Positions 1 to 10,030 of a stretch of 64,000 nt of DNA are shown in pieces. The translations under genes were made by a program, and so were the position numbers. The notes beneath the pieces were generated by a model that did not search any database, was not told where the DNA came from, and saw only the letters and a program-made list of their open reading frames with translations. How positions within the stretch are numbered: position 1 is the stretch's first letter; each line of letters begins with the position of its first letter. The DNA comes from Pogostemon cablin. Taxonomy: Eukaryota; Streptophyta; Magnoliopsida; Lamiales; Lamiaceae. The DNA lies in contig CM042958.1 in assembly GCA_023678885.1 (NCBI GenBank), positions 11,464,852 through 11,528,851 of the forward strand, written 5' to 3'.

Positions 1-268
1 CATATTTAAACTCAAAGAACAATTATATTCAGTCTTGAATTGATTAATTAGATATTGGTCGCAAGCACCATACGTATAGCTTTTCGTATAAAAATCTTGA
101 CAGCAATCAACCCCTAATATGTCCGGATCTTCTTCCAGACATGTCTTATGGAAAACCTTAGTCTTGCATTCATCCGACATCACCTTGTTGCAATGAACTG
201 TTTCGTTTGAAGTACAAAATACTACACCGTCGTCGTTTTCAGAAACCACACCACTTATTGCAATAACA

Positions 269-381
269 AGGGGCCAAATTCATGCCAAAGGCAGGATTCG
301 AACTCCCACCCTGCAGCAACCAAGCTCAGTTGGAAGACATTTTCACCCTCCCCTCTACCACTTGAGCTATTCCCTGGGGGC
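269..381 (-). mobile_element. tRNA-derived SINE, 3'-truncated copy
   Basis: On the minus strand this reads as a tRNA-like head. It starts GCCCCCAGGGAATAGCTCAA, with an A-box (TAGCTCAAGTGG) and later a B-box (GTTCGAATCC). It is near-identical over about 110 bp to the complete SINE at 44323-44549, but stops at about 269 and so lacks the 3' part. It lies inside the signal-peptide region of copy A. The fragment could be the tRNA-like head of the same family or a nested remnant. It is not a functional tRNA, because it cannot form a cloverleaf with normal spacing. Confidence 0.75.
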
Positions 382-684
382 ATATATATATTAATTATGT
401 CCGTATGTAGTGCGGTGGTGAAGTACCCAGGTTGGTTATTAACATGTCCAGTGTTCGATTTTTCTCAATTACAGCACAATTTTTTTTTCTCCATGTTATC
501 TCTTTTATTTATTTTAAGTGATACATTATTTACTTTTTAAAATTTTATTTCTTCTGTCATATTAAAAAGAGTTGATAAATAAATTAATTTTTCTTAAAAA
601 TTGTAGAACAATAAACGCGAACCGGAGCATAACAGAAATACGGTATATTTGGGCCCCCTCGACAGAAATCATGCGTCCGCCACT
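382..684. mobile_element. Second element of the nested insertion in copy A
   Basis: This stretch separates the truncated SINE from the first ten codons of copy A. On the minus strand it begins with CAGTGGCGGACGCATGATTT, a type of end common in plant repeats. It carries a poly-A run (about 481-490 on the plus strand as T) and a promoter-like piece around 408-465 with the B-box-like word GTTCGA. I read it as a second small retroelement next to, or carrying, the SINE. Its family is not identified. Confidence 0.4.
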
Positions 685-759
685 GCCTAACATCATCCCC
701 ACCTTCAAACTCATCTTGGATTATTTTGATATTTATTTACAACTATTAAATGTTTTATT

Positions 760-880
760 TTAATTGGTGAAATATACTACGCTCTATACGCGGCTTATAT
801 TGATCCAACGTCTAATTCGTTACAAGTCAACTTAATTTAATGATCTTTATAAATTTAAACCGACATTTGTTTATGACATT
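760..880 (-). promoter_or_regulatory. Conserved upstream block of copy A
   Basis: This block just upstream of copy A matches 3355-3480 upstream of the intact copy. Shared words include ATTCGTTAC, AAGTCAACTTAATTTAATGA and TTTAAACCGACAT. A related piece (AAGTTGACTTGTAACGAGTT) lies at about 8999-9018 upstream of copy C. The duplication unit therefore included the promoter. Further upstream to 1266 I see only AT-rich sequence. Confidence 0.55.
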
Positions 881-1266
881 GGAAAATCTTTCCGCTTTAT
901 TATTTTTTCTCAATCCTAAGTTGTAACGTTTAGCAATATTTGTCCATACAGCATTAAGGGGTTTAAATTAATATATTATATCATGTAAATATCTTAATTA
1001 GTTATTTAGATAAAAATTGGAATTATACTTAGGGTTTGTTTTGGGTTTATCTAGGGTGAAAATAATTAAATAGTTTAATATGTTTAGTTTGAGTAATAAG
1101 TTTTAATTTTATGTTACTGTATAATATATGTGATGATTTATGTAAACGTACTCTTTTCATTTCGCAAATATTAGTTTTATATTATCCTCATTAAGGCGTC
1201 GCACAATTATTATATTAATTTTTTTAGTAGGTGGGGCTCAGAGCTCACACAAAATAATTTATAGTA

Positions 1267-1539
1267 CTCCCTCCGTCCCAAATTCAAGTTCACGTTTACT
1301 GTAGATACGGAGTTTAAGAAAAGTCACTTTTTGACTTATTTTTGAGGGTAGTATGGTATTTTTGGATAATAAATAAATGATAAAGTATGTTATGTGTGTT
1401 AAAAAGGTGATGACAAATTTGAAATTAAAGTATGTTAGAGGGATATTAGTTTGTTGCTTTTTCCTTTTATGGAAGTATGAAATTGAATTTGGGACGGACC
1501 AAAACGAAAAGTGTGAAGTTGAAGTTGAGACGGAGAGAG
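1267..1539. mobile_element. Stowaway-type MITE
   Basis: It starts CTCCCTCCGTCCCAAATTCA and ends with a degenerate inverse (GAGACGGAGAGAG). Both ends are flanked by the TA dinucleotide expected for Tc1/mariner insertion. Length is 273 bp. The terminal word is the hallmark of plant Stowaway MITEs. Confidence 0.8.
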
Positions 1540-1785
1540 TATATTTTTATTGGTTCCACACACAATATTAATATAATTATCCACTATATATTAAAATATT
1601 ATATTTCTCATCTCACTACACATTAAAATACTATATTTTTTAATTTTTGTGCCAATAATAAATGTAACAACGTCTGTGGGGTGGAGAGAGTATGTTAACT
1701 TATGTGAGAGAGAATAATAAAAGATGAAAGATGAGACGTAAAGATAGTATATATTGCGTACTAATTATTGTATAAAAAATGGGAA

Positions 1786-1977
1786 GATTACGGATTAATA
1801 AAGTTATAGGTGTATATATTGCTGATTTTAAGGTTTTGAATGTAAATTTTGAAAATCAAAATCTAATTTTAAAATAACGTGGATTATGGATTAATAAAGT
1901 TGTAGGTGTATATATTGCTGATTTTAAAGTTTTGAATGTAAATTTTGAAAATCAAAATCTAATTTTAAAATAACGTA
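1786..1977. repeat. Direct tandem duplication, 96-bp unit
   Basis: Positions 1786-1881 and 1882-1977 are near-identical head-to-tail copies. Shared words include GATTAATAAAGTT, GGTGTATATATTGCTGATTT and GAAAATCAAAATCTAATTTT. They differ at only a few bases, so the duplication is fairly recent. There is no coding content. The rest of 1546-2265 is AT-rich with nothing else supported. Confidence 0.85.
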
Positions 1978-2265
1978 GCTTTGAGATTTAATGTTTAATA
2001 AATATATAACAATTAAATAGAAAATACCCTAAATAAAATCCAAATATGCATAATAAATTGAATTAGTAAAAGAATGATGATGAACTTATAACGATATAAT
2101 CATGAATAAGAAACAGTAAGCAATTTTAAAATGAGCGTTACACACTCCTTTTTTAACCCATCTCTTTTAGAGAATACACACTCTTAAAACTAAAAAAAAA
2201 AAAAAAATACACATAAAATTTTTTGACTAGACTCTGTTAGAGAACACACTGTGGAGAAGTTTTTT

Positions 2266-2591
2266 GGTATTTTGCTGAACAATGCTCTGGAGTTTATGAG
2301 GTGGAGGTAGCAGAGGCTTTGGTTTTGAAGAGATGTCTTAATATTGCTATGGAATGTGGATATGAAGAGATCATTCTGGAGTCGGACTCTTAAATGGTTG
2401 TCAATTCCTTTTTAAATCAAACTCCAAACTTTACCTATCTTGGGATGGTACTACGGAATATCCAAAGAAAAGCTTCATGGATAATGGATGTTGCCTACAG
2501 TTGGCCAAGACTAAAGGCTAATATGGTTGCTCACATCCTAGCTTGTTATGCTATTACTTGTGCTTCCCCTTCTTCAAGCTATCTAATATAG
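2266..2591 (+). pseudogene. Decayed RNase H-like domain (retroelement remnant)
   Basis: Translation gives VYEVEVAEALVLKRCLNIAM, then IILESDS, a stop, then MVVNSFLN, and later WPRLKANMVAHILACYA. This matches the plant RNase H-like (RVT_3) domain found in LINE reverse transcriptases and their derivatives: AEAxAL, the LExDS acidic motif, and a closing RxAN.VAH.LA block. A TAA (2392-2394) replaces the residue after ESDS, and the upstream part of the polyprotein is missing. It is a dead fragment, most likely from a LINE. Downstream to 2923 there is only AT-rich sequence. Confidence 0.65.
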
Positions 2592-2923
2592 CTTTTGCTT
2601 TAAAAAAAAAATGCCCCCTTCTTTATTTTTCATTTAATACTAACAATATTCAATTTTTTCTTTATTTTCGGTTTCTTAAGTCCACATGAGCATCCATTAT
2701 ATTTCTCCATTATTTGTTATGACTTAATTGATCATTCTATCTTAATTTTAAATTACATTACAATATTAATGAATAATTAAATCAAGCTCCAAGGGTAAAA
2801 TTAACTTACAAATTAGTATGAATTTTTTGTTCAATATCATGCTGAGTATAAATATACAAAGAAGTATTCTATATAACATACTATGTGTTAGATATTGTTC
2901 CAAACAATGAATAAAGTGTGAAT

Positions 2924-3295
2924 TCAACCTAAGCAATCCCTCATTATTTCATAGAACCTAACTTCTATCATATTTAAACTCTGAGAGCAATTATATTCGG
3001 TGTTGATTTGATTAATTAGATAATGATTGCAAGCACCATAAGTACCATTTTTCGCATATAAATCCTGACAGCAATCAGGTATTAATATGTCCAATAATCC
3101 ATAATCTCCATCCTGGCATGTCTTATTGAATACTGTAGTCTTGCATTTATGTGACATCACCTCACTGCACTCTATTTTTTCGTTTGTATGTGACAATACG
3201 ATGTCGTCACCTTTGTATCTTGCTCTTTCAGAATCCACACCACTTATTACAATAAATAATATAATCCCTAACATCATCGACAGCTTCAAATTCAT
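2924..3295 (-). CDS. Small secreted eight-cysteine protein, copy B (intact)
   Basis: A single-exon open frame of 123 codons. An N-terminal hydrophobic stretch (residues 6-20, SMMLGIILFIVISGV) looks like a signal peptide, with likely cleavage near Ser22-Glu23. The mature part has eight cysteines at 43, 51, 60, 75, 76, 89, 103 and 121, including an adjacent pair in DCCQDLY. Two further copies in this window keep the same cysteine framework and share its upstream sequence, so it is a real multigene family. The spacing (C-x7-C-x8-C-x14-CC-x12-C-x13-C-x17-C) is not the classic lipid-transfer 8-Cys motif. It superficially recalls prolamin-like or ECA1-type gametophytic peptides, but I cannot assign a family. 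The function is unknown; extracellular signalling or defence are guesses. Confidence 0.7.
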   Translation of the reverse strand: MNLKLSMMLGIILFIVISGVDSERARYKGDDIVLSHTNEKIECSEVMSHKCKTTVFNKTCQDGDYGLLDILIPDCCQDLYAKNGTYGACNHYLINQINTEYNCSQSLNMIEVRFYEIMRDCLG

Positions 3296-3354
3296 ATTGG
3301 ATTATTATGATATATATCTATTTACAACTAACTAACTATTAGATATTAATTATT

Positions 3355-3480
3355 TTAATTTAGTGAAGTATACTATGCTCTATTCGCTGCTTATATTGTT
3401 CCAAACATCAAATTCGTTACGAGTCAACTTAATTTAATGATCTTTATTAATTTAAACCGACATATGTTTATGACATTTGA
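3355..3480 (-). promoter_or_regulatory. Conserved upstream block of copy B
   Basis: This is homologous to 760-880 upstream of copy A. Shared words include ATTCGTTACGAGTCAACTTA and TTTAAACCGACAT. Conservation of non-coding DNA between paralogues suggests either recent duplication or retained promoter function; the sequence alone does not distinguish them. Confidence 0.5.
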
Positions 3481-5050
3481 AAATTTTCATCTTTATTATT
3501 TTTTTCAAGCCTTTCGTATTTGTCCATACATACAACATCTGCGGGTTTAAATTAATAGGAGTATTTTATATCACGTATGTATCTTAAGTTATTTAGATAA
3601 ATTTTTTGAATTATAAATATGTTTTAAATAACTTCACGATTCTTAATCAACCTTTATTTCAATTTTTTTTCTTGAAATTTTATTTAGCATAGTTAGTAGT
3701 TAGTTCGACAATCACTCATGCTTCATTTTTCTCAAAATCTCTTATAACTCCATTCTTAATTTGTTTCAGAAATTAAACTTGAATCATTCACGTTACTAAG
3801 AATCTCAATTATCATGTAAGCTAGCCCATCTGGTTAAAATTAGTAAGTTCTATTAATATTTTAGGAACTATCCACATGTATATATATATTATGGTTTAAT
3901 ACCTTTTTTTTCTACTTAATTTACCGATTCGGATCTCCTGTTACATTTTGGTGTTACATCTCCTATTACAAACCGTTGGATGATTGACACATAGAATAAA
4001 TTATTTTATACCTTAACAATCAACCCCCTAAGTGGAAAGGTTGTGATTTCCCTCTCCGCATACGTGTCACTCATCTAACGCATGTAACACCAAAATGTAA
4101 CACCTAATTTACAGATACAATTCATAAAACTCTATTCCGTTCGATTTTATGTAAACATTATTTTAAATACTGAAAAATATAACTCTATATATATTTTTTC
4201 TTAAAGAAAAGAATTATTACAAAGTGACAAAGAGTCGATTAAAAATAATATAGTAGTATATTAGTACCGTGGCGGACTAAGAAGTATTTTGGTTCCATTG
4301 GTCAGCCCATCCAACTTAAGTTGACCAGAGAGCCCAAAACAAAATTATTATTTTTTAAGGGCGTTATTCTAAAATAAATTCAGAGAAAATACCACTTAAA
4401 TTATACACCAAATTTCTTAATTTTTCACAAAAATATTTTCCCCACCCAAAAACCAGTGAAAAAAATTAAGATGATTTTCCCACACCGCAGCAAAGACAGG
4501 TAGTCAGATATCTCCATAGCAGGGGCACTGGACCAAAAGAGGTTATTGGGCCAACCCATCCGACTTAAGTGGACCGGGCTGTTATCCAGATATCCGAACT
4601 TCTAATACCCACCAGCCACCACAATTGGATTTGGTGAGGGGTGTACTTAAATTGCAACTTCAAGATAATATGGGTAAAGGTCACCTCAGTATTTATTATT
4701 CAAAATGGAGTACCATAAATTCAAATCCTATTATGAGTTTGTAGTATTGTGTATTGAATCAATAATAGTATGACAATTTAAAAGTTGGTTAAAAACTGAT
4801 CATATCACATGCAACAACTTGAATTGAAAAAAATTTAGTGCATTGCTTCCTCTATATATGATGGTTGCAGCCTAGAGATGTTTGAGAAAAGCAAGATTAA
4901 TGGATCTGTTGGCCTTGTACAGCATGCCTGGACGGGGGAGGGAGCAAATAGCTGGATCGTGTATCTCCAGGTGATCACTACTATATATTCACTAGATACA
5001 TGACCTTTTATTAGTTGTATGCCACATTTATAATATATCATTTTACTATA
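3481..5050. other. Intergenic, repeat-rich, no gene seen
   Basis: AT-rich sequence. A pair of related direct repeats lies at about 4299-4335 and 4548-4583, both carrying a CCCATCC-ACTTAAGT-GACC pattern. I see no open frame with family resemblance. Confidence 0.4.
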
Positions 5051-5051
5051 T

Positions 5052-5565
5052 ATGCATATAACTAACAGAACTCATCTCCCGGGGCTGAAGCTGCCAGAGG
5101 GGCGTTTTGCAGGAGTCGTTGCAGGTGGGTGCGTGGCGGATGACGTGGTGGTCCAGGATGTGGGGCTCATGGAAACAGTGGTCTCGTCGAATTATCCAGT
5201 GGAAGAAGAGAATGGCTCGGCAAAGGCGGCTGTATCCGCATCATCATCGCCATACTAGAAATTCGAACTCAAATCAACACCAAAATAATTTGAATTTTAA
5301 TTTGAACTTGAACTTGAATTTGAATGAACCTCATCAGGTAGGAGATGGTGGTGAGGACGCTGATCAGGCTAATTGGATTTACTGCTCAGGTAATGGTGGT
5401 GGTGTTCCTTTTCCGACAATGGCTGGCGAATCAGCAGTGGATTCGTTTATTTGGCATGATGCCGGATGTCTTCGCTGTCGACTGCAGATTCTAGTGGATC
5501 TGAGAAGGTGCCGAGAGTGGAAAACCCCAATTTTGGTAATCATGTCGGCCCACGTGTTAATTTGA
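5052..5565 (+). other. Isolated GC-richer open frame of unknown status
   Basis: This island is clearly more GC-rich than its surroundings. One frame (5107-5565, 152 codons) begins with a Trp/Arg-rich stretch (WGSWKQWSRRIIQWKKRMAR, about residues 20-39). A His/Asn-rich run and a simple NLNLNLN repeat follow. A second frame (5052-5258) is also open. The composition suggests a captured or decayed gene fragment rather than random sequence, but no domain is recognised and no splice structure or promoter can be supported. Between 5566 and 6100 I see nothing. Confidence 0.25.
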
Positions 5566-6100
5566 TTTCGGCAATTTTGGGATAAAAATTGGCCAATTTC
5601 AGGAATTACGGGACAAAATTAAAATTTTTATCTTTTTTGAGACATAATAAAAAATTCCTTATAATTATGGTAAAAAATGATTTTAACTCGAGTCATTAGT
5701 ATTTCATGAAGTTAAGTACCCTTACAGAATGAAAAATTAAAAATAATTGACCAAAGTGCACATAATTAAATAGCATATTTCATTTCACGACAATTCTCAT
5801 TCCATTTATGTTGCTACAAAGCATGTAACCATGTTCCATTATTACAATAATGTGAAAAGTTTCTTTATTTTAAAGTCTTATTTAGTTATGTGTATTTAAT
5901 GGTATGACAGATACTCTATTCATTGTCTTTATTTTTTAACACATACATTAAAGAATAATATTTTATTTTAAAAATACATATTTTAATTAATAAGAGTATA
6001 ATTTTTTTTATTAATAAAATCGGTTGAAATATTGAAGTAAATATTTGACAAAAATAAAATAAAATAAAATCAAGAGTATAAAATCTTATATTAAAGTGAG

Positions 6101-6338
6101 AAATTATCACATTTGATCATGTATGTAAACTTAAATTTAAGTTTGGTCATTTAACTATTGCAATTTTAATTTTAGTATTTCTTAATCTAATTTTAATCAT
6201 TTTTGTCAAATTTTGATTTTGATAGACCAAAATTAGACAACGAAATATTAAAATTGAAATTTGCAATAGTTAAAAAATCAAATATGAATTTTGTGATAAT
6301 TTAACTAAACACTGAAGGAACAACAAATGTGATAATTT
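6101..6338. mobile_element. MITE with perfect 15-bp terminal inverted repeats
   Basis: The left end AAATTATCACATTTG (6101-6115) is the exact reverse complement of the right end (6324-6338). Inside, a second inverted pair (about 6148-6180 and 6243-6274) lets most of the 238 bp fold back. No convincing target-site duplication is visible, so the superfamily is not assigned. Confidence 0.65.
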
Positions 6339-6497
6339 GACCGAAAAAAATATAATTTATCTATAAAATAGATGAAAAATAATAGTAATATTTTTCCATA
6401 AAAAAATTGAAACAATCTTATGATCATGATACGGTTCTAGATGCTCTACAATTTAATGTTGTTTTAATATATACTCCTTATAAATTGGAACACAAAT

Positions 6498-7182
6498 TAG
6501 GGGTGTGCACGGTGCAGTTTTACGGTTATTTCGATAAAATTTAAATTGCATTGTTATATGCGGTTCGATTTGATAATTAGATTTAAATTGCGGTTTATCG
6601 AATAAAATTTATAATGCAGTTTTAGGCGGTTTTTTGCGGTTTGATGGTTAAAAATTAACATATTACATAACAATACAATACATATGGATGTATAAATAAA
6701 ATAAATATGTGTACATACTTAATTTAAAGTGTTCTTCACCCTTAGAAAAAATAAATACGTGTACATGCTTAATTTAAAGTGTTCTTCACCCTTAGAAGAT
6801 AATGAGATATTAAAGATATTAAATTATAATTTGAACTCCATAACCAACTCAAATAATATAATCTTTGTGACATAAAGCAAACTTTTATCAAAATTATTTC
6901 TCAATCCAAATTAGTGTATATATTTTTACCTCTTCAATAATACATAATTATATATGTATACATAATATATATAAGATTAAATATATTTATAATTTAAATA
7001 ATAGAGTACGGTGAGGTGCGGTGCGGTGTATTTTTAGATGAAAATTGAAATTGCACAATTCAAGCGATGCAATTTTCTCTAATAAAATTAACCGCGGTTT
7101 AAATGAAAAAAAACTAAGTGCGGTGCAATGTGGTGCGGTTCGATCGGTTTTTGCGGTTTTAAAAAATTGTTGCACACCCCTA
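6498..7182. mobile_element. Non-autonomous hAT element, complete, 8-bp TSD
   Basis: The left end TAGGGGTGTGCA and right end TGCACACCCCTA form terminal inverted repeats. They are flanked by an exact 8-bp target duplication, ACACAAAT (6490-6497 and 7183-7190). An 8-bp duplication and a TAGGG end are hAT hallmarks. The 685-bp interior has no transposase. It has many GCGGTT/AACCGC words near both ends, as expected for transposase binding sites, and an internal tandem duplication at about 6696-6798 (unit GTGTTCTTCACCCTTAGAA). Confidence 0.85.
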
Positions 7183-7190
7183 ACACAAAT

Positions 7191-8213
7191 TCCCGAATTT
7201 AAAGTAATTGACCATACGAAAAGCTAGAAAACTATAATTAACAAAATAAGGAAAAATTACTAATAGGTACACACTTTGTACCCCTGATTACTATAAAATA
7301 TATTAATTTAAAATAATTACTCTCTCATACAAAATATTAAAGTAAAATATCAAATATAACCATAAATTCATACACTTTTAAACCACAAACCCTAAACCCT
7401 CACCCACCACCGGACCTCCGCCGGCCGGTCGCCCCGGAATACTGCCGCAGCCGGAGCTTCGGCTGCCGGTCGTCGGACCACCCCACTTTTTTGCTGCACA
7501 CACTTTTTTTTACTGCACACACTTTTGCTGCACACGAACTTTTGTTGCACACAACATTTATGTGCAACACATTATAGAGATAATATTGGAATATTACTAT
7601 ATATTTTTTTAGTTAATAGTAATATTTTTGTATGTTTGTATTTCATAGTAATTAATGTTTTTTTTTACCTAGTAAACCTCCCACAAAATAATTAATTTAA
7701 ATGCGTATTTTCAGAATTTTGAACTAGCTAGTTTCACAGATATGTTACAAAAGCTAGCAAACAACTTTTGGAGAAGATGAATTCCATTAGAATTTTTCAC
7801 AAAAGATGTCATATATAACTTAAGATGATTCCATGCACGTCCAATAATTTCATTACCTACTTTGTCATTTTGATTTTTTAAATTTTATTTTACTATATCT
7901 ATTTTCTTCAATTATAGTCATCTTCAAATGAAAATTAAAGAGCTGAAAATTTTGAATTTATGATTTTCATTAATCAAATTTTAGTCCTTGTATAAATTTT
8001 ATTCATTTATCTGAGCATTTGTTTTGTCAACTAATTATATTATTGTTTTTCATCTAATTTTTATTTGAAATTAATTAGAGTTATCTATCACCCTTAGATT
8101 TAAGAATTGTAAAGACATGGAATTAGTATATTCTTATTGTAAGAATAAACATTTAAGGGTATATAAAACTTAAACCACTATATATAATTAATGAGAGGAC
8201 TAGGGTACAATCA
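7191..8213. other. Intergenic, with a short GC-rich patch
   Basis: Mostly AT-rich. A GC-rich patch at about 7390-7490 (many CCGG words) is followed by three imperfect copies of a TTTTGCTGCACACA word up to about 7565. No open frame with family resemblance. Confidence 0.35.
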
Positions 8214-8456
8214 GGTGTACCAATTCAATTGGTACACCCTTGATCCACACTCTTCTTAATTAATTTCTGCTCTTCATTAATGTTGTTTTTTATTTTATTT
8301 TTAAATTTATTTTATTTAAATAACTATTATACCCTGAACCCTAAGGATAAATTATACCCTAAACCACAAGGGTAAAATTACAATTATACCCTAAATCCTA
8401 GGGATAAATTATACCCTAAATCACAAGGGATAAATTACAATTATATCCCTAAAATT
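8214..8456. repeat. Near-perfect palindrome followed by a small minisatellite
   Basis: 8214-8238 is a 25-bp palindrome with one unpaired central base: arms GGTGTACCAATT and AATTGGTACACC. At 8327-8456 there is a degenerate array built on AAATTATACCCTAAA and AGGGATAAATTACAATTATA. It looks like the end and subterminal repeats of an unidentified DNA transposon. From 8457 to 9090 the sequence is AT-rich, apart from the block shared with the upstream regions of copies A and B at about 8999-9018. Confidence 0.45.
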
Positions 8457-9090
8457 AAATAAATAATAATATAAAAATGAAAAAAAATAACAACAGTTTT
8501 TTTTCTAAAAAAAGAGAGGAAAACGCACACTGAAGGTGAAAAAATGAGGTTGTACATTTTGGAATTGGAAGGACAATTGTATTCTAGTCTTTGTCTTTTA
8601 TATGTAAATTCACCACATGCAAGCATTTGTCTTCCCAAAACTACATTTAAATATTTTAGAAGTAATAAAAATAATTATTGATTTTTTTTTTTGAAAAATG
8701 TTAAATAACTTTTCAAAATAAAAAAGAAAAAAGGAAACTTGAAATGAATGTTGATTAAGAAGCGTGGAATTATTTTAAAATTATTTATATAATTCTAAAA
8801 TTTAATCTAATTGAACAACCTATAAGGTGATGTAAAATGAAATTCTAATTAATTAGTAATACTAACCCCTGGTGGTGTATCGGACAAATACAACTTGGAG
8901 ACCGGAGACGTGCAATAAGTTACAACTTAGGATTAAAAAGTAAAAGTTCAAATGACATAAACTCAAGTCGGCATTAAAATAATGAAGGTCATTAAATTAA
9001 GTTGACTTGTAACGAGTTCGATGTTGAATCTTTTATAAGAAACATATTTCATCAAAATATAGCTATAAATAAATACCAAAATAATCCAAG

Positions 9091-9655
9091 ATGAGTTTGA
9101 AATTGGTGATGATGTTAGGGATCATATTTTTTATGATAATGAGTGGTGTTAATTCTGAAAAGTTCAGATACAAAGGTGATGTACCCGTGGACAAAAGAAT
9201 GCCACATACAAAGAAGATAATTCATTGCAAGAAGGTGATGTCACATGAATGCAAGATGGAGGTATTTAATAAGGCATGCCAGAAAACCAGGTGGGCTAGT
9301 CCACCTGGCCACTTGGCTCCTCACACAAGTGAGTGATCCGGGTTCGATTCTCATTGAGAACGAATAGGAGGGGAGTTATAAAGATGCTTGGAGAATAAAG
9401 GTGTATGGAGACTTGATAAACTAACTATACTAACAACTAACTTTGTCCGAGAGCTACTGACTTTGTCCGAGAGCTACTGGATTAGAGAACATGTTAACGT
9501 TTGATTGTTGTCAGGATTTTTATAAAAAGAATAATACGTATGGTACATGCGATCAGTATCTAATTAATCAACTCAAGACAAAATATGAATGTTCCCTCAG
9601 TTTTGATACCATTGCATTTAGGTTTGATTCAATGTTGAGGTCTTGTTTAGGTTGA
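9091..9655 (+). pseudogene. Secreted cysteine-rich protein, copy C (interrupted)
   Basis: A paralogue of the gene at 2924-3295 in opposite orientation. The first part encodes MSLKLVMMLGIIFFMIMSGV, a good signal peptide, then IIHCKKVMSHECKMEVFNKACQ. A retroelement-like insertion (about 9286-9489) then brings an in-frame stop (9334-9336). The frame resumes with FDCCQDFYKKNNTYGTCDQY and continues to a normal TGA (9653-9655) after LRSCLG. All eight cysteines are still encoded across the two halves, so the insertion is the only obvious lesion. As it stands it could make a truncated peptide with three of the eight cysteines. Confidence 0.75.
9286..9489 (+). mobile_element. SINE-like insertion inside copy C
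   Basis: About 200 bp with no counterpart in copies A and B. It begins near AGGTGGGCTAGTCCACCTGG and has a B-box-like word GGGTTCGATTCTC about 60 bp in, as in a tRNA-derived promoter. It ends with a 20-bp word (ACTTTGTCCGAGAGCTACTG) repeated exactly in tandem at about 9441-9480. Possible target duplications AGAAAAC and AGAGAAC flank it. It differs from the SINE at 44323-44549. Family unknown. Confidence 0.55.
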
Positions 9656-10030
9656 ATTCACAATGTATTTATTGTTTGAAACATCTAGCTCACAGTTGGA
9701 CTACTTAATATATTTTCATCATATAAAACATAAAAAATATGAGTATATATAATTTGTAACTTAATTTCATCATTGGAGCTTGATTTAATTGTTCATCAAT
9801 ATTTAAAATTAAAATAAATGTATTGAGTCTTAACAAATTATTTGTATAAATTGATATCAGATAGCTGGTAAAAAAATTATAATTCATTAAATATACAATA
9901 TAATAATCTCGATTCAGATTTCTTGCGACGTTTAATATATTAAACCCATTACCCACTATTGGATAAGCAACACATTGGAGAGAAAAAAAACTAATTAAAA
10001 AGAAAGCCTTAACCTTTAATTATAAGAGTG

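Larger units (their letters stand above)
1..714 (-). pseudogene. Secreted cysteine-rich protein, copy A (interrupted)
   Basis: This is a paralogue of the intact gene at 2924-3295, read on the minus strand. It starts with an ATG at 712-714 and ten codons (MSLKVGMMLG). About 414 bp of foreign DNA (roughly 271-684) then interrupts the signal peptide. The frame resumes at about 270 with LVIAISGVVSEN and stays open to the window edge. It keeps the cysteine framework: HCNKVMSDECK, FHKTC, DCCQDFY, YGACDQYLINQ and YNCS. The last 16 or so residues lie outside the window. The insertion removes the hydrophobic core of the signal peptide, so this copy should not make a secreted product unless the insert is spliced out, for which I see no clean signals. 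The coding part is otherwise undamaged, so the insertion looks recent relative to the duplication. Confidence 0.7.

Noticed and set aside
269..381. tRNA gene on the minus strand
   Set aside because: A-box and B-box are present, but the spacing and the non-pairing acceptor arms do not allow a cloverleaf, and the same sequence at 44323-44549 has target duplications. It is a SINE.
8327..8456. Interstitial telomeric repeat
   Set aside because: CCCTAA-like words occur, but not as the tandem plant unit CCCTAAA; the period is longer and irregular.
9286..9489. The insert in copy C as a spliced intron
   Set aside because: The GT/AG combinations I tried at its edges either shift the frame or give a stop before DCCQD.
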